A stretch of DNA of 5,691 nt. It comes from Clostridia bacterium (GTDB lineage: Bacteria; Bacillota; Clostridia; Christensenellales; CAG-314). Under the pieces are notes generated by a model that did not search any database, was not told where the DNA came from, and saw only the letters and a program-made list of their open reading frames with translations. Shown here in pieces: positions 1 through 4,770 of the stretch; within the stretch, counting starts at the first letter, position 1, and the number at the start of each line of letters is the position of its first letter. Made by a program: the position numbers and the translations under genes. Location of the stretch: the NCBI GenBank assembly GCA_017452035.1, contig JAFTNE010000148.1, positions 1 through 5,691 on the forward strand. The letters run 5' to 3'.

Positions 1-678
1 AAACAAACCCGTCAAAAGGTTTTGTCGCTAACCAAGTGTGAAAATGGCTTTTGCATCACAACGGACAAAGGTCAACACACCTTTGACTCTGTAATTGTTG
101 CAACGGGTACAACGCACAACAAACTGGGTATCGAAAACGACTACATTGGCAAGGGTGTTAGCTACTGCGCAACTTGTGATGGCAACTTCTATCGCAATTT
201 GGACGTAGCTGTGGTGGGCGCAGGTAACTCGGCCACCAAGGAGGCATTGTATTTAGCTGACCTTTGCAAAACTGTATACCTTGTTGCTAATGCCGAACTT
301 ACTGGCGAGCAAAAGGTTATTGACCAGCTACTTTCAAAACCCAACGTTCAACTGGTAAATGGCACAGTTGCCACCATCGGTGGAGAGGGCGAAGTGCAAT
401 TTATTGACGTTTTTGCCAATGGCACAACCACGCGATTGGACGTTGCAGGTGTGTTTGTGGCAGTAGGCTCAACACCAGCAACCGATTTTGTCAATGTGGA
501 TGGCCTCAACATGCAAAAGGGTTACATTGTAGTTGACGATCGCGCGCAAACAAACGTCAAGGGCTTGTATGCAGCAGGGGACGTTACCAACGGCCCACTT
601 AAACAAATTGTAACAGCTTGTGGCGATGGCGCAAAAGCTGGTCTTTTTGCATCAGCTTATAGCAAAACGGTAAAGTAG
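1..678 (+). CDS. trxB: Thioredoxin reductase (FAD/disulfide oxidoreductase), 5' end cut by window edge
   Basis: The frame is open from base 1 and ends with TAG at 676-678, giving 225 visible residues. The family is about 310 long, so the N-terminal FAD-binding GxGxxG part lies outside the window, and the TTG at base 22 is not the real start. Family role: cytosolic flavoenzyme passing electrons to thioredoxin through a CxxC pair. Seen here in order: an ATG segment (VIVATGTT) that closes the first FAD half; the redox motif SYCATCDG, with Cys codons at 166-168 and 175-177; a second Rossmann fold starting VVGAGNSA (from base 211); the returning FAD half VAVGSTPAT; and the C-terminal AAGDV...QIVTACGDGAKAG that closes the FAD site. 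Odd: the HRRxxxR stretch that normally grips the NADPH 2'-phosphate is missing and reads VANAELTGE (about 283-309). The electron donor may therefore be NADH or a protein such as ferredoxin or flavodoxin. Family call is firm; electron donor is inference. Confidence 0.93.
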   Translation, partial: KQTRQKVLSLTKCENGFCITTDKGQHTFDSVIVATGTTHNKLGIENDYIGKGVSYCATCDGNFYRNLDVAVVGAGNSATKEALYLADLCKTVYLVANAELTGEQKVIDQLLSKPNVQLVNGTVATIGGEGEVQFIDVFANGTTTRLDVAGVFVAVGSTPATDFVNVDGLNMQKGYIVVDDRAQTNVKGLYAAGDVTNGPLKQIVTACGDGAKAGLFASAYSKTVK

Positions 679-771
679 TGTTTAGTACGAAATACCACTT
701 TGCTTTGACAACAAAATCACAACGCAAATTTTTACTTTTTGCTTAGTTGCAGACAAAACAACAAGCATAAC

Positions 772-799
772 TTGTCCACATAACAGCATACACTATACC
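772..799 (+). promoter_or_regulatory. Weak candidate promoter for glmM
   Basis: The 174-base gap between trxB and glmM holds TTGTCC (772-777), a 16-base spacer and TATACC (794-799). Each hexamer matches four of six sigma-A consensus positions. The -35 overlaps a small inverted repeat, ACAAG-CATAA-CTTGT (761-775). A better -35, TTGACA at 705-710, has no acceptable -10 at normal spacing. The rest of the gap is very poor in G and looks unstructured. I see no convincing terminator after trxB, so read-through into glmM is also possible. Confidence 0.25.
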
Positions 800-852
800 A
801 AAGAAAAATCATCACATACAAAAACTCAACCCACCTGGGGAAAGGAGCAATT

Positions 853-2151
853 ATGAATTTTTTTGGTACCGATGGCATTCGTGGAACATACGGCGGCAGT
901 ACCTTGAATGATGGTACTGCCTTTTTGCTTGGCAAATCGTTGGCTCTTTTGGGGCACGATTGTCCAATCATTGTTGTAGCACGTGATACTCGCAACTCGG
1001 GCGAAAGGCTTTTTCAGTGCCTCTCGCAGGGTATTTACGAAGGTGGTGGCAACGTCATTAATTTGGGTGTACTGCCTACCAACTCCGTTGGACACTTTGT
1101 GCGTAAGTTTGGTGGCGACTATGGCGTTATGATAACAGCCAGCCACAACCCACCCAACGACAACGGCCTAAAAGTTTTTGACAAATACGGCGTAAAGCTA
1201 TGCTCTGCCAAGCAAAAGGTTGTATCGGCAATGATGTCCAGCCAAAGCACGGCAAATTTTACGCCACAGGGGCTGTTTGAGCCTGTCTTTTACGACATTC
1301 AAAACATCTACGCCGAAGACGTTTTTAGATCTGTGGACGTCCATTTAGAGGGTTTGCGCATCGCGTTGGATTGTTGTTATGGCGCAAGCTATCGCGTGGC
1401 AACCAAAGTTTTTGAAAAGGCTGGCGCAATGGTAACATCCTTTTGCGATACCATTTGTGGCGACAAAATCAACGTAAACTGTGGCGCAACACATACGGAA
1501 TTTTTGCAAAGCAAGCTTGTGGGTGGCAACTTTCACTTGGGCTTTGCTTTTGACGGCGACTGCGACCGTCTGGCCGTTTTTGAGGGGGAAAGGTTTGTTG
1601 CCAACAACAAGGTTTACTACGCCATTTGCAAGTATCTAAAAGAGTGTAGACGGCTCAAAAAGGACACTGTCGTAGGCACTGTACTGACCAATGGTGGTGT
1701 AGAACGTGCTTTGAACAAACTTGGCATAACGCTGTTGCGAAGTGACGTTGGCGATACAAACGTGTTTAACCTTATGGCGCAAAACAGCCTCAATTTTGGT
1801 GGTGAGGAAAGTGGTCACTACCTAATGACGGACTATGCAACCACTGCAGACGGCATCATCAACGCGTTGTTTGTTGCAAAAATCTATCGCGAAAAGGGCA
1901 GTTTGTTTGCCTACGCAAGGGAGTGTCAAGACCTTCCCTACATGGCAAAAAGCATCCCCATTACCGACAAAAATGCCAGTCAAGCCACGGATGAAACGCT
2001 AAAACGCATTGCCGAGCAGATAACAAAACTTTACCCCAGTTGTCGCATTGTGTTGCGCAAAAGTGGCACCGAGCCCAAAGTTCGCGCCTACATTGAGGGA
2101 GAAAAATCCTTTGATGCCATGCAAAACGTTGTTGCAACGCTTGCACAATAA
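853..2151 (+). CDS. glmM: Phosphoglucosamine mutase (alpha-D-phosphohexomutase family)
   Basis: A complete 432-residue cytosolic enzyme. ATG at 853 follows a strong Shine-Dalgarno, AAAGGAG at 841-847, five bases upstream. Phosphoglucosamine mutase interconverts glucosamine-6-phosphate and glucosamine-1-phosphate on the way to UDP-GlcNAc, peptidoglycan and cell-surface sugars. All four phosphohexomutase domains are marked: FGTDGIRG at residues 4-11; the phosphoserine loop TASHNP with Ser97 as the catalytic residue; the Mg-binding DGDCDR at 234-239; the sugar-recognition loop GGEESGH at 316-322; and the phosphate-binding RKSGTEPK at 402-409. The N-terminal FGTDGIRG supports GlmM. Length is a little under the usual 445-450, and several loops (ITASHNPPNDNG, GGEESGH, RKSGTEP) depart from the textbook GlmM versions (ISASHNP, GGE(N/Q)SGH, RPSGTEP). 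A phosphomannomutase or phosphoglucomutase activity is the alternative. It stands alone, with the thyA promoter beginning just downstream. Confidence 0.86.
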   Translation: MNFFGTDGIRGTYGGSTLNDGTAFLLGKSLALLGHDCPIIVVARDTRNSGERLFQCLSQGIYEGGGNVINLGVLPTNSVGHFVRKFGGDYGVMITASHNPPNDNGLKVFDKYGVKLCSAKQKVVSAMMSSQSTANFTPQGLFEPVFYDIQNIYAEDVFRSVDVHLEGLRIALDCCYGASYRVATKVFEKAGAMVTSFCDTICGDKINVNCGATHTEFLQSKLVGGNFHLGFAFDGDCDRLAVFEGERFVANNKVYYAICKYLKECRRLKKDTVVGTVLTNGGVERALNKLGITLLRSDVGDTNVFNLMAQNSLNFGGEESGHYLMTDYATTADGIINALFVAKIYREKGSLFAYARECQDLPYMAKSIPITDKNASQATDETLKRIAEQITKLYPSCRIVLRKSGTEPKVRAYIEGEKSFDAMQNVVATLAQ

Positions 2152-2182
2152 ATCAATAATAAAAACAAATACTCATTTTTCA

Positions 2183-2210
2183 GCGCCCTGTCTATTGACT
2201 TGCAGGGCGC
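2183..2210 (+). terminator. Inverted repeat after glmM, possible weak terminator overlapping the thyA promoter
   Basis: Perfect 8-base arms, GCGCCCTG (2183-2190) and CAGGGCGC (2203-2210), flank a 12-base loop. It lies 31 bases past the glmM stop and is followed only by ATTTTGG, a short T run, so termination would be weak. The loop carries the -35 of the following promoter (2195-2200), so the same bases serve RNA folding on the glmM transcript and polymerase binding for thyA. It could instead be a protein operator. Confidence 0.5.
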
Positions 2211-2223
2211 ATTTTGGTACAAT
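2195..2223 (+). promoter_or_regulatory. Sigma-A promoter for thyA
   Basis: TTGACT (2195-2200, five of six consensus) is separated by exactly 17 bases from TACAAT (2218-2223, five of six). A TG at 2215-2216 forms an extended -10. The start of transcription is expected near 2230, giving a leader of only about 23 bases before the thyA ATG. This is the best promoter in the window. Confidence 0.85.
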
Positions 2224-2252
2224 AGTTGAGTACACAAAAGAGGTAATATACA

Positions 2253-3083
2253 ATGAGCAAAGCAGACGTAATTTTTCAACAAAACATGCAAAACATTCTC
2301 ACTAACGGCTGGGAAGATACCACCCAAAACGTGCGCACACGCTGGCACGATGGCACTCCTGCCCACACAAAAAAGGTGTTTTGTGTTGTAAACAGATACA
2401 ACCTTGCCGAAGAATTTCCCATCATCACACTTCGCCGTACTGCCTTTAAGGCAGCCATTGACGAACTACTTTGGATTTGGCAAAAAAAGAGCAACAACGT
2501 AAATGATCTCAATAGTCACATTTGGGATAGTTGGGCTGATGAGACGGGATCCATTGGCAAGGCATACGGCTATCAACTGGGGGTAAAAAGTCACTACCCC
2601 GAGGGGGACATGGACCAAGTGGACAGGGTTTTGTACGACCTGAAACACAACCCATACAGCCGTAGAATTATCACTAACATCTACGTTCACAAAGATTTGC
2701 ACGAAATGCACCTTTACCCATGTGCATATTCGGTAACCTTCAACGTGGTGGATGGACGTCTCAATGCAATTTTGAACCAACGCTCCAACGATATGGCCGT
2801 TGCCAACAACTGGAACGTGGTGCAATATGCCGTTTTAGTGCATATGTTGGCGCAAGTAAGTGGACTCAAAGTAGGCGAATTGGTACACGTAATTGCAGAC
2901 TCTCACATCTACGACCGTCATATTCCACAGGTTGAGCGCATGCTCCAAGGCACACCTCACCCAGCACCCAAGTTTGTGATGAACAAAAACGTTACCAACT
3001 TCTACGACTTTACCGTGGACGACTTTGCCCTTGAAGGCTACGAGTTTGAGCCATTTGCCGAACGCTTTGAGGTGGCAATTTGA
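2253..3083 (+). CDS. thyA: Thymidylate synthase (ThyA type, clostridial variant)
   Basis: A complete 276-residue cytosolic enzyme that methylates dUMP to dTMP, using methylene-tetrahydrofolate as carbon donor and reductant. ATG at 2253 follows Shine-Dalgarno AGAGGT (2238-2243), nine bases upstream. Visible landmarks: TPAHT (35-39); ELLWIW with the catalytic-site Glu71; HIWDSW (89-94); the phosphate-binding SRR with Arg137-Arg138; the nucleophile Cys157 in YPCAYS; NQRSND (175-180) for dUMP binding; Asn188 in NNWN; HIYDRH with His218 and Tyr220; and the C-terminal VAI that closes over the active site. The sequence around the nucleophile differs from E. coli (PCH; LGLPFN), but as I remember it this PCAYS/NNWN form is usual in Clostridia and close to the Bacillus/phage phi3T type. 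All catalytic residues are present. Its own promoter and terminator make it a single-gene unit. No dihydrofolate reductase gene sits beside it, although such pairing is common. Confidence 0.98.
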   Translation: MSKADVIFQQNMQNILTNGWEDTTQNVRTRWHDGTPAHTKKVFCVVNRYNLAEEFPIITLRRTAFKAAIDELLWIWQKKSNNVNDLNSHIWDSWADETGSIGKAYGYQLGVKSHYPEGDMDQVDRVLYDLKHNPYSRRIITNIYVHKDLHEMHLYPCAYSVTFNVVDGRLNAILNQRSNDMAVANNWNVVQYAVLVHMLAQVSGLKVGELVHVIADSHIYDRHIPQVERMLQGTPHPAPKFVMNKNVTNFYDFTVDDFALEGYEFEPFAERFEVAI

Positions 3084-3124
3084 TATTTTATCAATACGCT
3101 TATTTATTAGTAGGTTCACAAAAC

Positions 3125-3155
3125 AAAAAAAGGAACACGATTGTGTTCCTTTTTT
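3125..3155. terminator. Bidirectional intrinsic terminator between thyA and mazF
   Basis: GGAACAC (3132-3138) pairs with GTGTTCC (3143-3149) around a GATT loop. The stem continues through an A tract (3125-3131) and a T tract (3150-3155) to about 13 base pairs. Read on either strand, the hairpin is followed by six or seven Ts. It lies 42 bases past the thyA stop and 26 bases past the mazF stop on the opposite strand, so one element ends both converging transcripts. Confidence 0.93.
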
Positions 3156-3181
3156 GATGTAAATTTAACTTTGGTTGCAAC

Positions 3182-3532
3182 CTAATTTGTCGTAAAAAAC
3201 CCCAAGCTTACAAGCAAAGCGTTGTCTATCTGTTGCATTATCTCAGGGGAAAGTTCGCCAATTTTTTCCTTGATACGACTTTTGTCTATAGTGCGAATTT
3301 GCTCTAACAGCACAATGGAGTTTTTGGATAGTGGCGAGTGCTCTTTGGCAAGCTCAATATGCGTTGGTAGTTTTGCCTTTGTTAGCCTACTTGTTGTTGC
3401 TGCTGCAATAATGGTGTGGCTGTACTTGTTGCCAACGTCATTTTGCAACACCAAAACAGGGCGCACTCCACCCTGTTCGCTACCCACAACTGGGTTCAAA
3501 TCTGCGTAGTACAGTTCCCCTCGTCTTATCAT
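3182..3532 (-). CDS. mazF: MazF/PemK-family endoribonuclease toxin
   Basis: A complete 116-residue protein. ATG at 3532-3530 follows Shine-Dalgarno-like AAGGTAGGT (3549-3541), and the stop is TAG at 3184-3182. Family role: a cytosolic, dimeric, sequence-specific mRNA interferase normally held inactive by a small DNA-binding antitoxin. Seen: the N-terminal [20 protein letters not shown], then [10 protein letters not shown], the core [14 protein letters not shown], and the late block [16 protein letters not shown]. These line up closely with Bacillus subtilis EndoA (NdoA). The residues matching its catalytic Arg25 and Thr48 are Arg24 and Thr47, so the toxin looks intact. Odd: the several hundred bases upstream contain no antitoxin-sized reading frame on this strand, whereas the antitoxin gene usually sits immediately before mazF. 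I found no convincing promoter. Transcription ends at the shared hairpin 3125-3155. Confidence 0.93.
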   Translation of the reverse strand: MIRRGELYYADLNPVVGSEQGGVRPVLVLQNDVGNKYSHTIIAAATTSRLTKAKLPTHIELAKEHSPLSKNSIVLLEQIRTIDKSRIKEKIGELSPEIMQQIDNALLVSLGFFTTN

Positions 3533-4056
3533 TGTTTGTTACCTACCTTGTGTTTTGTCAGGTCACGTTTTACCAAACCTCTTGTTTTAGACTATGTATT
3601 TTGCAAAGTTTTCGTGCCTGCTAACAACATTTTTCCCACTTTGATAGATAGATATACTACAAAGCAACTGCATAATTTTGGTTTAGTTGTACTGCCATTG
3701 ACTATGTTATTTTCATTGAATTTGATAAAACCAATTGCCGTATTTTCCTGCGCTTGTCAAGTATATTAACCAATAACGTGAAGAAGGAACATATCAATTG
3801 CACTTTTTTGTGACGAATAACCCTGTCAATCAAATTTTAAGATTAGTACCCCAGTCCATGAAAGTTCATTTTTTTGCATATATTTCCTCCAAAAAACGCA
3901 AAAAAAATCCCACAAAGATATGCTAAAAGGTGAGTACCATGTAAGCACATATATGTGGGATGTGTAGTTGTATTTTGTTGTTTTTTTCAACACGTATCGA
4001 CTTTTTTTGCAAAAATCGTTATTGGGGAGTGCAAAAATAAGTTGCTTTTATTGCGC
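3533..4056. other. Long gene-poor spacer upstream of mazF
   Basis: No convincing gene in 524 AT-rich bases. On the - strand it runs from the stop of the membrane-protein gene to the mazF start. Contents: a terminator hairpin (3900-3961); just after it on the same strand a strong GGAGG (3890-3886) leading to an ATG and a 17-codon frame (3879-3826, reading MQKNELSWTGVLILKFD); perfect minus-strand TTGACA boxes at 3760-3755 and 3829-3824, neither with an acceptable -10 at 16-18 bases; a short GATA tandem (three copies near 3643-3654); and a nine-base direct repeat TGCAAAAAT (4008-4016, 4030-4038). A + strand frame of about 42 codons, TTG at 3798 to TAA at 3924-3926, has an AAGGA upstream but no other support. 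The mazF promoter must lie here, but I cannot place it. Confidence 0.6.
3900..3961 (-). terminator. Long-stem intrinsic terminator for the acetyltransferase/zinc-ribbon unit
   Basis: Read on the - strand, ATCCCACA (3961-3954) pairs perfectly with TGTGGGAT (3914-3907) and is followed at once by seven Ts (3906-3900). Inside, ATATGTGCT (3952-3944) pairs with AGCATAT (3924-3918) with a two-base bulge, and GGT/ACC (3938-3936 with 3931-3929) can close a small apical loop. The whole makes a branch-free hairpin of about 55 bases. It sits roughly 95 bases past the stop of the membrane-protein gene. The + strand side lacks a T run, so it acts one way. Confidence 0.75.
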
Positions 4057-4770
4057 CTACATACTCAAACGTCTTTCCATTTCTTCACGCACGTATTTTG
4101 TAAGTACCACCGAAACAACAACAAAGTGCAACAAGCTTGCAAAAAATACAAACGAGTCCATCATTGTTTTAGATTGGTACCAGCCTGCTGCATCACATAT
4201 CCACAGTGTTACTTGTGGCAACAGCGAGAAAAAAGTGCAGAACATCAACGTAGAGTACAAACGAGATTTGCGCTTGCTAAATATTAGCAAAAAGTCCGTC
4301 AAAACAATGCCTGCAACGTACAGCCATGGCAATACAAACTCTACCGTGAACCATTGGAACCTCCAATTGCATATAAACAGTTCCAAAAGTATTGCAGTTG
4401 CCGTAAGCATCAGTAGGTCAATGCGAATTTGCGCCACAAGCTTAATTTTTCGGTTGATAGGTAGCATCACACACACCAGTACAAACACAATGCCAAGCGT
4501 GGTGTAAAGTGACCAAGTGAGAGTTTTTGCATCCAAAAAGTCAACAATAACTAAAAATACCATCACTGCAAGGAGCAGTATGTTAAAGCGCGATTTGAAA
4601 AATGGCACTTCTTTTGGCAATTTAAGAACGGGGTATTTTACCAATTCATCTTGACCTTGGTAAATGGCACACTTGTCGTTGTCATTTTTGGGGTCAAGGT
4701 AGTGGCCACATAGTGGGCAGTTGTTCAGTTGATGATGAACGTTTACGTTACATTTTGGACAGTATTTCAT
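4057..4770 (-). CDS. Zinc-ribbon plus six-helix membrane protein (DUF6320-like)
   Basis: A complete 237-residue protein of unknown function. ATG at 4770-4768 is preceded seven bases upstream by a strong GGGAGG. The N-terminus is a zinc ribbon: Cys4-x2-Cys7 and Cys18-x2-Cys21 (CPKC...CPLC). A charged linker leads to about six hydrophobic segments near residues 62-80, 86-105, 117-134, 143-164, 171-192 and 206-226. The protein ends in a basic/acidic tail, EEMERRLSM. There is no signal peptide; the ribbon is probably cytoplasmic. From memory this architecture and tail match the DUF6320 family, often encoded next to an 'alcohol acetyltransferase' and an alpha/beta hydrolase in Clostridia. Here it overlaps the upstream acetyltransferase gene by four bases (ATGA), so the two proteins are probably made together. 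It may anchor or regulate that enzyme at the membrane, which is inference from context only. Confidence 0.85.
   Translation of the reverse strand: MKYCPKCNVNVHHQLNNCPLCGHYLDPKNDNDKCAIYQGQDELVKYPVLKLPKEVPFFKSRFNILLLAVMVFLVIVDFLDAKTLTWSLYTTLGIVFVLVCVMLPINRKIKLVAQIRIDLLMLTATAILLELFICNWRFQWFTVEFVLPWLYVAGIVLTDFLLIFSKRKSRLYSTLMFCTFFSLLPQVTLWICDAAGWYQSKTMMDSFVFFASLLHFVVVSVVLTKYVREEMERRLSM

Noticed and set aside
724..742. GCAAA...TTTGC inverted repeat after trxB as a terminator
   Set aside because: Only five weak base pairs, and the T run lies in the loop rather than after the stem.
732..1146. Minus-strand reading frames over the glmM 5' part and the trxB-glmM gap
   Set aside because: They lie opposite the conserved glmM N-terminus and show no motif or ribosome site.
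3643..3654. Three tandem GATA units
   Set aside because: Too short to be a meaningful repeat in AT-rich spacer DNA.
3696..3727. Plus-strand TTGACT followed 17 bases later by TTTGAT
   Set aside because: The -10 matches only four of six positions and no gene lies downstream on that strand.
3416..3769. A 117-codon + strand reading frame extending from within mazF antisense into the spacer
   Set aside because: Its first third mirrors the mazF coding strand, there is no Shine-Dalgarno, the protein is a low-complexity Leu/Val/Phe/Cys mixture and it resembles no family I know.
3798..3926. A roughly 42-codon + strand frame starting TTG with AAGGA upstream
   Set aside because: Weak start codon, no promoter at proper spacing, Lys/Phe-rich composition expected from A and T tracts, and it runs through the minus-strand terminator.
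3998..4018. CGA-T-tract/A-tract-TCG inverted repeat
   Set aside because: Mostly A/T pairing with no following T run on either strand; not a credible terminator or operator.
3968..4507. A 179-codon + strand reading frame
   Set aside because: It is largely the antisense shadow of the zinc-ribbon membrane gene, whose zinc ribbon, helices and Shine-Dalgarno fix the real strand.
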